This document shows, piece after piece, positions 27,600-36,413 of a stretch of DNA of 64,000 nt. The position numbers and the translations under genes were made by a program. Below the pieces are notes generated by a model. The model was not told where the DNA came from and searched no databases. It saw only the letters and a program-made list of their open reading frames with translations. Every line of letters starts with the position of its first letter. Position 1 is the stretch's first letter. The stretch is from AP-15 sp963738185. GTDB lineage: Bacteria > Pseudomonadota > Alphaproteobacteria > ATCC43930 > CGMCC-115725. The DNA is taken from positions 682,001 through 746,000 of the forward strand of contig CAVTVA010000003.1 in the NCBI GenBank assembly GCA_963738185.1, in the 5' to 3' direction.

Positions 27600-28268
27600 A
27601 TGCCGCTCAAACGTCGCCAGATCGCGTGGCGGGCCGCGCAAGACCTCGTAGAAGGCGCTTATGTCAATCTCGGGATCGGGCTGCCGACCCTGGTCGCCGA
27701 CTTCATCCCGCAGGATCGCGAGATCGTCCTGCACAGCGAGAATGGCGTGTTGGGGGTCGGCCCGGCGCCGGGCGCCAACGAGGTCGATCCCGACCTGATC
27801 AACGCCGGCAAGCAGCCAATCACCTTGGTTACCGGCGGCAGCTATGTCCACCATACCGATTCGTTTCTGTTGATCCGCGGCGGTCATCTCGATCTGGCTC
27901 TGCTCGGCGCGTTCGAGGTCGCCGAGAACGGCGATCTGGCCAACTGGACGACCGACGATCCGGGGTTCCCGCCTGGGGTCGGCGGCGCCATGGACCTGGC
28001 AGTCGGCGCCAGGGAAATCCGCGTCCTGCTCGAGCATACAACCAAATCGGGCGCGCCGCGCATCCGCCGCCGCTGTCGATACCCGCTGACCGTTGCCGCC
28101 GCGGTGCGCCGGATCTACACCAACCTCGCGGTCATCGATGTGACTGGCGACGGGCTCGTGGTCCGCGAGATTGCCGACGGCATCGACTTTGCCGCCTTGC
28201 AGTCGCAAACCGAAGCCGCGCTGCGTCCCGCCCCCGACCTCAAACCGCTGCGCGCCCCCGCGGTCTAG
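27600..28268 (+). CDS. 3-oxoacid CoA-transferase, subunit B
   Basis: Beta subunit (222 residues), carrying the catalytic Glu in LHSENGVLGVGPAPG. Other family parts are GAYVNLGIGLPTLVADFI, HHTDSFLLIRGGHLDLALLG, NGDLANWTTDD and PGVGGAMDLAVGA. Works as a heterodimer or heterotetramer with the subunit encoded at 26397 to move CoA between succinate and a 3-oxo acid. ATG 27600 follows GGGAGGAAG. It ends in a convergent arrangement with rppH. Confidence 0.92.
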   Translation: MPLKRRQIAWRAAQDLVEGAYVNLGIGLPTLVADFIPQDREIVLHSENGVLGVGPAPGANEVDPDLINAGKQPITLVTGGSYVHHTDSFLLIRGGHLDLALLGAFEVAENGDLANWTTDDPGFPPGVGGAMDLAVGAREIRVLLEHTTKSGAPRIRRRCRYPLTVAAAVRRIYTNLAVIDVTGDGLVVREIADGIDFAALQSQTEAALRPAPDLKPLRAPAV

Positions 28269-28294
28269 TTAGCGGACGCTAGGGCCGGCGCATC

Positions 28295-28310
28295 GCCTCC
28301 GGGCGGAGGC
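28295..28310. terminator. Hairpin between convergent genes, possible bidirectional terminator
   Basis: GCCTCC and GGAGGC arms with a GGGC-rich loop form a compact GC hairpin in the 51-bp gap between the CoA-transferase B gene and rppH. There is no T-run on either side, so intrinsic termination is uncertain. Confidence 0.35.
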
Positions 28311-28319
28311 TGGAATCCG

Positions 28320-28817
28320 TCAGGCCGCGCCGAGCCGGCGGCAATGCTCGCGGAATTCGGTCACAACATCGATATAAAGCTGGCGCTTGAACGAGACGAT
28401 CAGCCGGGGCAGATCGTCGACCGGGACCCATTGCCAGGCGTCGAATTCCGGGTGGCTGGTGGCGAGGTCGATATCCGCCTCGCTGCCGGTAAAGCGCATC
28501 ACGAACCATTTCTGACGCTGGCCACAGTAGCGGCCGCCCCACACCTTGGCGGCGAGCGCCGCGGGCAGGTCGTAGCTCATCCAGCCGCGGCTCTCGGCAA
28601 GGATCTCGGCCTTGCCGGTGCCGATCTCCTCGGCGAGCTCGCGCAGTGCTGCTTGCCGCGGGGTTTCGCCCGGATCGATGCCGCCCTGCGGCATCTGCCA
28701 TGCCGACACCGCCGCGATGTCGATGCGACGCGCGACAAAGACCTCGCCGCGGCGGTTCAGCAGCATGATCCCGACCGCGGGGCGATAAGCTTGGCGTCTG
28801 GCGTCGTGGTCGGCCAT
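28320..28817 (-). CDS. rppH: RNA pyrophosphohydrolase (Nudix)
   Basis: Removes pyrophosphate from the 5' end of mRNAs, starting their decay; may also act on dinucleoside polyphosphates. The Nudix box is complete (GGIDPGETPRQAALRELAEEIG, G-x5-E-x7-REUXEEXGU). Other RppH features are YRPAVGIMLLNRRGEVFVARR, WQMPQGG, and QKWFVMRFTG. About 165 residues from ATG 28817 (MADHDARRQAYRP); GTG 28838 is an alternative. It follows ctpA, as in many alphaproteobacteria. Confidence 0.93.
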   Translation of the reverse strand: MADHDARRQAYRPAVGIMLLNRRGEVFVARRIDIAAVSAWQMPQGGIDPGETPRQAALRELAEEIGTGKAEILAESRGWMSYDLPAALAAKVWGGRYCGQRQKWFVMRFTGSEADIDLATSHPEFDAWQWVPVDDLPRLIVSFKRQLYIDVVTEFREHCRRLGAA

Positions 28818-28850
28818 GCCGATCGCCGAGCCAACCACGCTGCGCGGCTG

Positions 28851-30132
28851 TCAGTTGACGGCCATGCGGCCGCTGAACAGCGACATGCCGCGCAACATGT
28901 CGGCGGCGCGCATCATCTGATAATCGGCGGGTTTGCCCATGATCGATGGATCGACCGAGTTCTCCGCATCGGAATCATCGCTCTTGGTGGGCGGCACGGC
29001 CGCGACCTTTGCGCCGGGCTTGGCGGGCGGAGCCTCGATCTTGGCCGCCTCGACGACGATGTCGGGCTCAATCCCCTCAGCCTGGATCGACCGCCCCGAT
29101 GGCGTGTAGTAGCGCGCCGTCGTCAGCCGCATCGCCCCGTGCCCGGGCAGCGGGATGATCGTCTGCACCGAGCCTTTGCCAAACGAGCGGGTGCCGAGCA
29201 GGATCGCCCGGTGGTGATCCTTCAGCGCGCCGGCGACAATCTCGCTCGCCGAGGCCGACCCGCCGTTGATCAGCACCGCGAGCGGCAGCCCGGCGGCGAT
29301 ATCGCCGGGGCGGGCATCGTAGCGCTGCGCGTCGTCGGGGTTTCGCCCGCGGGTCGAGACGATCTCGCCCTGGTCGAGAAACGCATCGGACACCGCCACT
29401 GCCTGATCGAGCAGACCGCCTGGGTTGTTGCGCAGATCAAGGATGACCCCGCGCAATTTGTTGCCGGCCTGCTGCTTGAGGCTGTTCATCGCCTTGTTGA
29501 GACCGACATCGGTCTGCTCGTTGAACGAGGTGATCCGGATATACCCGATATCGTCGCCGACCATGTGCGACTTGACCGACTGGATGTGGATCGTCGCCCT
29601 GGTCAGATTGACGTCGAACGGGTCGCGGCCCTTGCGCCGGATCGTCAGCCGGACGTCGCTATTGACCGGCCCGCGCATCTTTTCGACCGCCTGCGGCAGG
29701 GTCATGCCCTGGATCGGCTTGCCGTCGAGCTGGGTGATCAGGTCGCCCGGCTTCAGCCCGGCGCGAGCCGCCGGGGTATCGTCGATCGGCGAGATCACCT
29801 TGACCAGCCCGTTCTCCATCGACACCTCGATGCCGAGCCCGCCGAACTCGCCGCGGGTCTGCACCTTCATGTCATCGAAATTCTTGCTGTTCAAATAATT
29901 GGAGTGCGGATCGAGCGAGGTCAGCATGCCGTTGATCGCCGAATTCGACCAGCTGCTCGTCCTTGACCTTGCCGACATAGTCGGCGCGCACGACCTCGAG
30001 CACTTCGCCAAATAAATTAAGATCCTTGTACGTTTCCGAGGAGTTCGATGCCGCCTGCCCGACCTCCTGGTGCGACGAAAACACCAGCACCGCCGCCACC
30101 GCCGCCGCGCTCAACCCCAACCGTCTCATCAT
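28851..30132 (-). pseudogene. ctpA: S41-family carboxy-terminal processing peptidase, single frameshift
   Basis: Periplasmic Ser/Lys protease with a PDZ domain. The N-terminal frame (from ATG 30132) encodes a signal peptide RRLGLSAAAVAAVLVFSS and YKDLNLFGEVLEVVRADYV, up to KDEQLVE. The rest lies in another frame: SAINGMLTSLDPHSNYL, PDZ (GLGIEVSMENGLVKVISPI), then the peptidase with GGSASASEIVAGALKDH (Ser) and LLGTRSFGKGSVQT (Lys). The shift is at GAATTC, 29942-29945 in + coordinates; removing one base restores the family sequence. Pseudogene or sequence error. Sits between gpmI and rppH; the M23 peptidase gene often found beside it is absent. Confidence 0.88.
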
Positions 30133-30193
30133 GCACCCTTGAACAGCTCCGACCCGGAAGCGGGGTGATGATATCCGGCCTGGCGCTCGGTGA

Positions 30194-31810
30194 TCAAGAT
30201 GCGGCCAGAGCAGCATCCGGAGCACCCTCGGGCGGCTGCCCTCGCTCGGCGGCGCTCCGCCGGTCTTGTTGCGGGCGGACCAGCGAGCGGCCGGTCATCG
30301 CCGCCGGCTGCGGCAAGCCGAGCAGCGCCAGCAAGGTCGGCGCTACGTCGGCGAGACGGCCATCCTCTACATGCCCGATCCCAACGGGCGGGTTGACGAT
30401 CACCAGCGGCACCGGGTTCATCGTGTGCGCGGTGTGCGGCTCGCCGGTTTGCGGATCGCGCATCGTCTCGGCATTGCCGTGATCGGCGGTGACGACGAGC
30501 GTGCCGCCGGCCTCTTCGACCGCCTGCGCCAGCCGACCCAGGCACTGGTCGAGCGCCTCCACCGCGGCGATAGCGGCGTCGAGCAATCCGGTATGCCCGA
30601 CCATGTCGGCGTTGGCGTAATTGAGCACGATCACATCAAAGCGGCCGGCGCGGATCGCCTCGACCACTTTGTCGGTCACCGCGGGCGCCGACATCTCGGG
30701 TTGCAGGTCGTAGGTGGCGATGCGCGGTGAGGGCACCAGCACCCGCTCTTCGCCGGCAAAGACAGTCTCGCGCCCGCCATTGAAAAAGAAGGTGACATGC
30801 GCGTATTTCTCAGTTTCGGCGATGCGCAGCTGGGTCAGACCGGCTTTCGCGACGATTTCGCCGAATGTGTCGTCGAGCTTTTCCGGCGGAAACAGCGTCG
30901 CCAGATAGCGGCTAAGCTCGGCCGAGTATTCGGCCAAGCCCAGGGCTGTGGCAAACGCGATCCGTCGGCTACGGGCAAACCCGGAGAAATCCGGGTCGAG
31001 CAGCGCCGCGGCGATCTCCCGCATTCGATCGGCGCGGAAATTGGCGAAGAGAACGCCGTCGCCGTCGTGCATGCCGCGATATTCGCCGATCGCGGTCGGC
31101 TGCACAAACTCGTCGCTCTCGCCGCGGGCGTAACCGGCCTCGACCGCATCGGCGGCGTTCATGGCCGCTTCGCCGTCGGCCTCGGTGATAAGCCGATAGG
31201 CTCGTTCCACCCGGTCCCAGCGCTGGTCGCGGTCCATAGCATAATAGCGGCCGACGACACTGGCGATCCGCAGCCCCGAAAGACCGGCGACCTCGTGCTC
31301 GAAATCATCGATGTAGGCCAAAGCCGATTTGGGCGGCGTGTCGCGGCCGTCGAGAAAGGCGTGCACCGCAACCGGCACCCCGGCCGCGGCGAGGATGCGG
31401 CCGAGTGCTGCGATCTGGCGCTGGTGCGAGTGCACGCCGCCCGGCGACAACAGCCCGAGCAGATGGGCAGTGCCGCCAGTCCTTTGCAGCGCCGCGATAA
31501 ACTCGCGCAGCGCCGGCATCCGCGCCAACTCGCCCGAAGCGATCGCCGCATCGATGCGCGGCAGGTCCTGCATGACCAGCCGCCCGGCCCCGAGGTTGGT
31601 GTGGCCGACCTCGGAATTGCCCATCTGCCCCTCGGGCAGCCCAACAAAGTGCTCGCTCGCCTGCAATCGCGCATTCGGCCAGCGCGCCAACAGCTGGCGC
31701 CATATCGGAATCCGCGCGCCCTCGATCGCATTGTCTGCGGCGGGGCCGCGCTCGCCCCAGCCATCGAGAATGCACAGCACCAACGGACGCGGTCGGGAGC
31801 GGGGTTTCAT
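30194..31810 (-). CDS. gpmI: 2,3-bisphosphoglycerate-independent phosphoglycerate mutase
   Basis: Mn-dependent interconversion of 3- and 2-phosphoglycerate in glycolysis and gluconeogenesis. 538 residues of the alkaline-phosphatase superfamily: LVLCILDGWG (first metal Asp), catalytic Ser in QMGNSEVGHTNLGAGR, HAFLDGRDTPPKSA, FNGGRETVFAGEERVLVPSP, NYANADMVGHTG and VTADHGNAETMRDP with the C-terminal metal ligands. ATG 31810 (MKPRSRPRPLVL) is preferred over GTG/ATG positions nearer 31837. A Pro/Ala/Glu-rich tail of about 30 residues extends beyond the usual end. Confidence 0.95.
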   Translation of the reverse strand: MKPRSRPRPLVLCILDGWGERGPAADNAIEGARIPIWRQLLARWPNARLQASEHFVGLPEGQMGNSEVGHTNLGAGRLVMQDLPRIDAAIASGELARMPALREFIAALQRTGGTAHLLGLLSPGGVHSHQRQIAALGRILAAAGVPVAVHAFLDGRDTPPKSALAYIDDFEHEVAGLSGLRIASVVGRYYAMDRDQRWDRVERAYRLITEADGEAAMNAADAVEAGYARGESDEFVQPTAIGEYRGMHDGDGVLFANFRADRMREIAAALLDPDFSGFARSRRIAFATALGLAEYSAELSRYLATLFPPEKLDDTFGEIVAKAGLTQLRIAETEKYAHVTFFFNGGRETVFAGEERVLVPSPRIATYDLQPEMSAPAVTDKVVEAIRAGRFDVIVLNYANADMVGHTGLLDAAIAAVEALDQCLGRLAQAVEEAGGTLVVTADHGNAETMRDPQTGEPHTAHTMNPVPLVIVNPPVGIGHVEDGRLADVAPTLLALLGLPQPAAMTGRSLVRPQQDRRSAAERGQPPEGAPDAALAAS

Positions 31811-31920
31811 CTCGGGCGGGCCTCGGCGGTGGAACAATCTCTATACGCGCAACCGATCCCATTCACATAGCGTTCCCGCGGCGCCTTCGGATTCGACCCC
31901 CGATCGCAAGGGGCTCTGAC

Positions 31921-33261
31921 CTAAACCGTCTCCGGCAGCGGCTTGCCGTTGGTCTCCGGCAGGAACGGCGCCGCCACGACGCCGACAATGAAGAATAGGC
32001 CGACGATCGTCGCCGCCTTGCCATAGCCGCCGAGCCCGACGATCAGCGCCCCGGCGATCAGCGGGCCGATGCACGAGATCCAGCGCGGCGCGTTGAAGCA
32101 GAACGCGACGGCGGTGCCGCGCATCCGGGTCGGAAACAGCTCCGGCAACCAGACCGGCGCCCAAGCCCAGATGCCGCCGGTGAAAAAGCCGAAGACCGCG
32201 ACCGCGACCAGCAGCGCGCCCATGTCCTGCGCCCACAAATAAACGACCGGGGTCAGGATCAGGCACATCGCATAATAGAGCATCGCCGTCGGCTTGCGGC
32301 CGATCGCGTCGGACAAGAAACCGAGCGCGATAAATCCAAAGATCGCGACCCCGGTGCCGAGCAGCCCGGCCAGCGCCACATAATGCGGCGCTGACAGCCC
32401 GGCCTTGGCGGCGACCGTGCCGACATAGGTCGGGACAAAGGTGGCCACCCCCCAAAAGCCGAAGGTTACCGACAGCATCATTAGGAACGCCACGACGAGG
32501 CGCCGGCGGACGCTGCGGTCGAGGAACATGTCGGCGACCGTAAACCGCGTCAGCGCCGCCAACTCGCCGTCGAGCACCACCCCGCTGCGATGTTGCGCTC
32601 GCGCGGCGCGGCGACGCTGGTTCGCCCCTTCCCAGCGCGCCGATTCCGGCATGCCCCGCCAGATCCACAGCACCAAGAGGGCCGGCAGGATGCCGACCAG
32701 ATACATGAAGCGCCACGAATGGGGTCCCAGCCCGCCGATCAGCAGCCACACGCCCGACGCGATAAAGCTGCCGATCCCGGCGCCCGATTGGAGCAGGCCG
32801 CCCCCCTTGCCGCGGGCGTGGTCCGGCCAGAGTTCGGAGACGATCGAGGCGCCTGTCGCCCATTCCGAGCCGATCCCGACCCCGACCAGAAACCGCAATA
32901 TCGCAAAGGACTGCCAATTCCAGGCGAGCGCGGAGAGCCCGGTGGTCAGCGAATAGGCGAGGATCGCCAGCATCATCGTCCGCTTGCGGCCGATGTAATC
33001 GGCGATGATGCCGCCGATCACTCCGCCGGTGGCCCAGCCGAACACCGTCGTCGCCAGCACATAGCCGGCATAGCGCGGCAATGCCGCATATTCCGCCGGA
33101 ACCAAGAGCTGATGCAGCGCAAAGCCGACGGTCAGGAACAGCGCATAAATCTCAAACCCGTCGAACAGCCAGGCGAGGTTCGAGGCGGCCAGCACCCGCC
33201 ATTGCTCGCGATTGAGGGTGCGATACCAGGGCGGGGACGCGATAACGGCGTCTTGGTGCAT
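31921..33261 (-). CDS. MFS transporter, sugar/organic-acid symporter type
   Basis: Twelve-helix major facilitator of 446 residues. MFS motif A occurs in both halves (GGIIADYIGRKRTMM and LGFLSDAIGRKPTAM), with RFLVGVGIGSEWATGASIVSE in helix 4, characteristic of the sialic-acid/metabolite:proton symporter groups. Substrate not predictable. Start ATG 33261, with GGAGGCC before it. It follows epmA on the same strand after 128 bases, without apparent link. Confidence 0.9.
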   Translation of the reverse strand: MHQDAVIASPPWYRTLNREQWRVLAASNLAWLFDGFEIYALFLTVGFALHQLLVPAEYAALPRYAGYVLATTVFGWATGGVIGGIIADYIGRKRTMMLAILAYSLTTGLSALAWNWQSFAILRFLVGVGIGSEWATGASIVSELWPDHARGKGGGLLQSGAGIGSFIASGVWLLIGGLGPHSWRFMYLVGILPALLVLWIWRGMPESARWEGANQRRRAARAQHRSGVVLDGELAALTRFTVADMFLDRSVRRRLVVAFLMMLSVTFGFWGVATFVPTYVGTVAAKAGLSAPHYVALAGLLGTGVAIFGFIALGFLSDAIGRKPTAMLYYAMCLILTPVVYLWAQDMGALLVAVAVFGFFTGGIWAWAPVWLPELFPTRMRGTAVAFCFNAPRWISCIGPLIAGALIVGLGGYGKAATIVGLFFIVGVVAAPFLPETNGKPLPETV

Positions 33262-33389
33262 GATGGCCTCCTGTTCCAGGGCCGGTGGTCCGGCCCATCT
33301 TTTGATTGCCGGCGGCGTTGCCCGCCGCTCGAAGCCCCGGAAATGTCAGCTGTGCCAAGCCTCCCGTCAACCGCATCCTGATTGGGGAT

Positions 33390-34433
33390 TTAGCGCACCG
33401 GCGCCCACAGCACCTCTTCGATATCTTCGGCACCGGTCGCCAGCATGACCAGCCGGTCGAAGCCGAGGGCGATCCCGGCCGCTGGCGGCATGCCGTGCTC
33501 GAGGGCGGCGAGGAAATCCTCGTCGATCGGATAGGCCTCGCCATAGAGCGCCTGTTTTCGGCGCTGCTCGGCGAGAAAGCGGGCGCGCTGCTCGGCGGCG
33601 TCGGTCAATTCGCCAAAGCCGTTGGCGAGCTCGAGGCCGCAGACATAGAGCTCAAAGCGCTCGGCCACGCGCGGATCACCGGGATTGCGGCGCGCCAATG
33701 CCGCCATCGATGCCGGATAACCCGTCAGCACTGCCGGCGCGCCGAGGCCGAGGCTGGGCTCAATCCGTTCGAGAAAAATCCGGAAATAGAGCGCTTCCCA
33801 ATCGTCGCCCGGATGCGGCTCGATCCCGGCCGCACGCGCCCCCGCCGCCAGCAGCGCAAAATCGGGCCGCAGCGGATCGGGCGCGGTCGCCAAGAGATCG
33901 ATGCCGCAATGCTCTCGGAACGCGTCGGCGACGCTGATTTCGTGCCACGGCAGCGTTGCGTCGGCCATCTGCCCGCGCCAAGTCAGCGCCGTCGCCCCGG
34001 CCGCTTCTTGGCAGGCGCGCAGCAAGCCCTTGCAATCCGCAATCAGCTCGCGCCACGAGGCGCCCGCCCGATACCATTCGAGCATCGCGAATTCGGGATG
34101 GTGGGCGGCGCCGCGCTCGCCGTCGCGAAACACATGGGCGAGCTGCCAGATCCGCGGCATCCCGGCGACCAGCAGCTTTTTCATCGCGAATTCGGGCGAG
34201 GTGTGGAGATAGCGGCGCAGGGTCCGGCCGTCGCGCGGATCGTGCAGCTCGGTGGCGAAGGCCCGCAGATGCGGCTCGAGCCCCGGGCTTACCTGCAGCG
34301 CAGGCGTATCGACCTCGACAAAATCGCGCACGGCAAAAAATTCGCGCACGGCGCCGAGCATCCGGCCGCGCCGCGCGAGCTGCTCGCGCCGCCCGGCGAA
34401 GCGCTCTGGCCGCCACCATTCCTCTATCGGCAC
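33390..34433 (-). CDS. epmA: EF-P--(R)-beta-lysine ligase (GenX/PoxA)
   Basis: Truncated class II lysyl-tRNA-synthetase-like protein (347 residues, no anticodon-binding domain) that attaches beta-lysine to elongation factor P. Class II motif 2 region: LHTSPEFAMKKLLVAGM, then IWQLAHVFRDGERGAAHHPE with the ATP-binding Arg; motif 3 is GIALGFDRLVML. GLELANGFGEL also fits. Its substrate protein gene efp is divergent, 86 bases away, which strongly supports the call. EpmB, the 2,3-aminomutase that makes beta-lysine, is not in the window. GTG/ATG choice: ATG 34433. Confidence 0.94.
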   Translation of the reverse strand: MPIEEWWRPERFAGRREQLARRGRMLGAVREFFAVRDFVEVDTPALQVSPGLEPHLRAFATELHDPRDGRTLRRYLHTSPEFAMKKLLVAGMPRIWQLAHVFRDGERGAAHHPEFAMLEWYRAGASWRELIADCKGLLRACQEAAGATALTWRGQMADATLPWHEISVADAFREHCGIDLLATAPDPLRPDFALLAAGARAAGIEPHPGDDWEALYFRIFLERIEPSLGLGAPAVLTGYPASMAALARRNPGDPRVAERFELYVCGLELANGFGELTDAAEQRARFLAEQRRKQALYGEAYPIDEDFLAALEHGMPPAAGIALGFDRLVMLATGAEDIEEVLWAPVR

Positions 34434-34519
34434 CGCCCTCCTCCTTGCCGTCTGCCCGCCCCGTGCTAATTTCTCGGCAATAGCGGCACTCGACCGCGCG
34501 CCCCATCGGAACCTGCGTC

Positions 34520-35086
34520 ATGAAGATCAATGCCATCGACATCAAGCCGGGCAATGTCCTCGAATACCAGAACAAGCTCTGGATCGTGCTGAAGCGCGAG
34601 CTGGTCCAACCAGGCAAGGGCGGCGCCTTCGCCCAGGTCGAGATGCGCGATCTGCGTACCGGGATCAAGCTCAACGACCGTTTCCGCACCCAGGAAACCG
34701 TCGAGCGCGTGCGTCTCGACGAAAAAGAGATGCAGTTCCTGTTTGCCGAGAACGGTCAGGCCACCTTTATGGACAATGACAGCTTCGAGCAGATTTCGAT
34801 CCCGACCGAGACGATCGGCCTGCCCGCCGACTTTTTGCGCGACGGCATGGTCTGCACCGTGATGCTGCACGAAGGCGCCCCGCTCTCGGTCGAGCTGCCG
34901 CAGAGTGTCGTGATGGAGGTGGTCGAGGCCGATCCTGTGGTGCGCGGCCAGACCGCGTCCTCCTCGTACAAGCCCGGCAAGCTCGACAATGGCCGCCGGG
35001 TGATGATCCCGCCCTATATCGAGGCTGGCACCCGCATCGTCGTCAGCACCGCCGATGGCAGCTACATGGAGCGGGCGAAGGACTGA
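34520..35086 (+). CDS. efp: Translation elongation factor P
   Basis: Relieves ribosome stalling at polyproline stretches. The 188-residue three-domain protein is complete; the modified lysine is Lys33 in VQPGKGGAF, matching Lys34 of E. coli, and thus of the beta-lysylated type. The C-terminal signature GRRVMIPPYIEAGTRIVV is present. Divergent from the modifying enzyme gene epmA. ATG 34520. Confidence 0.97.
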   Translation: MKINAIDIKPGNVLEYQNKLWIVLKRELVQPGKGGAFAQVEMRDLRTGIKLNDRFRTQETVERVRLDEKEMQFLFAENGQATFMDNDSFEQISIPTETIGLPADFLRDGMVCTVMLHEGAPLSVELPQSVVMEVVEADPVVRGQTASSSYKPGKLDNGRRVMIPPYIEAGTRIVVSTADGSYMERAKD

Positions 35087-35110
35087 GCGGCGGGCGCGAG
35101 GGTCATCGGC

Positions 35111-35926
35111 ATGGTCATGCGCTCGCCGGTCCTGAATGTTATGGCGAATGCCGCGCTAAAGGCGTCGCGCGGCCTGTTGCGCGATTTCGGCGAGGTCGAG
35201 CAGCTCCAGGTGTCGGTCAAGGGACCGGGCGAATTCGTCTCGACCGCCGACCTCAAGGCCGAGCGCACGTTGCGGACGGAGCTGACCCGCGCCCGCCCCG
35301 GCTATTCGCTGCTGTTCGAGGAGAGCGGCGCCGAAACGGGGTCGGACCCGCGCCACCGCTGGATCGTCGATCCGCTCGACGGCACAACCAATTTTCTGCA
35401 CGGCATCCCGCATTTTGCGATCTCGATCGCGCTCGAGCGCGACGGCGAGATCGTCGCCGGCCTCGTCTACGACCCGACCCGGGACGAGATGTACTCGGCC
35501 GAGAAAGGGCTTGGGGCTTACGTCAACGACCGCCGCCTGCGGGTGTCGGCGCGACGGCGGCTTGGCGACGCGCTGATCGGCACCGGCATGCCGTTTGGCG
35601 AACGCGGCGATCGCATCGCTTATCCCGCGACCCTGGCCGCGGTCACGGCAGCGACCAGCGGAGTGCGCCGCATCGGCGCCGCGGCGCTCGATCTCGCCTA
35701 TGTCGCCGCCGGCCGGTATGAGGGGTTTTGGGAGTTTGGGCTCAAGCCGTGGGACATCGCCGCCGGGCTGTTGCTGGTGCGCGAGGCGGGCGGCTATGTG
35801 AGCGATCTGTCCGGCGGGCATGCGATGATGCAGAGCGGCGACGTGCTGGCTGCCAACGATCACCTTCACCTCGCACTGGCGGCGCTGATTCGCGAGGCGA
35901 CCCGCTCCGCCCGCGCGGCCGGATGA
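35111..35926 (+). CDS. suhB: Inositol monophosphatase family protein
   Basis: Mg-dependent, Li-sensitive phosphatase fold, 271 residues. Metal and catalytic motifs: FVSTADLKAER, LLFEESGAE (Glu), WIVDPLDGTTNFLHGIP (Asp-Pro-Leu-Asp), and the C-terminal KPWDIAAGLLLVREAGG. SuhB also modulates rRNA transcription in enterobacteria; whether it does here is unknown. ATG 35111 or 35117. It begins 24 bases after efp and is likely cotranscribed. Some paralogues dephosphorylate other sugars or 3'-phosphoadenosine 5'-phosphate, so the gene symbol is by similarity. Confidence 0.9.
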   Translation: MVMRSPVLNVMANAALKASRGLLRDFGEVEQLQVSVKGPGEFVSTADLKAERTLRTELTRARPGYSLLFEESGAETGSDPRHRWIVDPLDGTTNFLHGIPHFAISIALERDGEIVAGLVYDPTRDEMYSAEKGLGAYVNDRRLRVSARRRLGDALIGTGMPFGERGDRIAYPATLAAVTAATSGVRRIGAAALDLAYVAAGRYEGFWEFGLKPWDIAAGLLLVREAGGYVSDLSGGHAMMQSGDVLAANDHLHLALAALIREATRSARAAG

Positions 35927-36413
35927 CAGGACGCCCCGCACAGGCCGCCGGCCCTAGCGTTGTTGGGCTGAGCGAGATGTTCCTAGTGGTACAAACCTGA
36001 CACCGTGAGCCGGGACCCATGCCAGCCATAGGCACCGGCCTTCCCCGGTGTGACGACCTCTGGGACCATCTGTCTGAATTGCTCCATTAGTGGGGCGATA
36101 AGAATGTCATTACGACCCGCGGGCCTGACACATGGCGAAGCACTTCGGTTGGATAGCCTCATCGTAACGAAATCGGCTGGATAGCGGCGGCACACTGACG
36201 CGAGCCGAAGAGTGCTTGTTTCCGCTCAAATGCTCCGAAAAGCGGCAGAGCATGGCATTCTGTGCTAATCTGGGGAAGACAGGGTGGGGGCAAAGTTGGA
36301 TATGTGCGTTGTGTTTAACCGGCAGGTTTGCCGCCGAACAGATATTCCGCGCTTATGACTGCGTCGAAAACCAAAAGCCCGCGCTCGACGACTAGCTTGC
36401 CCGGGTTGCCGAC
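35927..36413. other. Intergenic region with REP-like hairpin, no gene seen
   Basis: 487 bases without a convincing gene. Near 36010-36050 are GAGCCGGGACCCATG and the hairpin CACCGG (36033-36038)/CCGGTG (36045-36050), similar in style to REP sequences. The right half is less GC-rich, with GTGCTAATCT near 36260 that could be a -10 region for the MotA-like gene. Short open frames here have no family resemblance. Confidence 0.5.
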
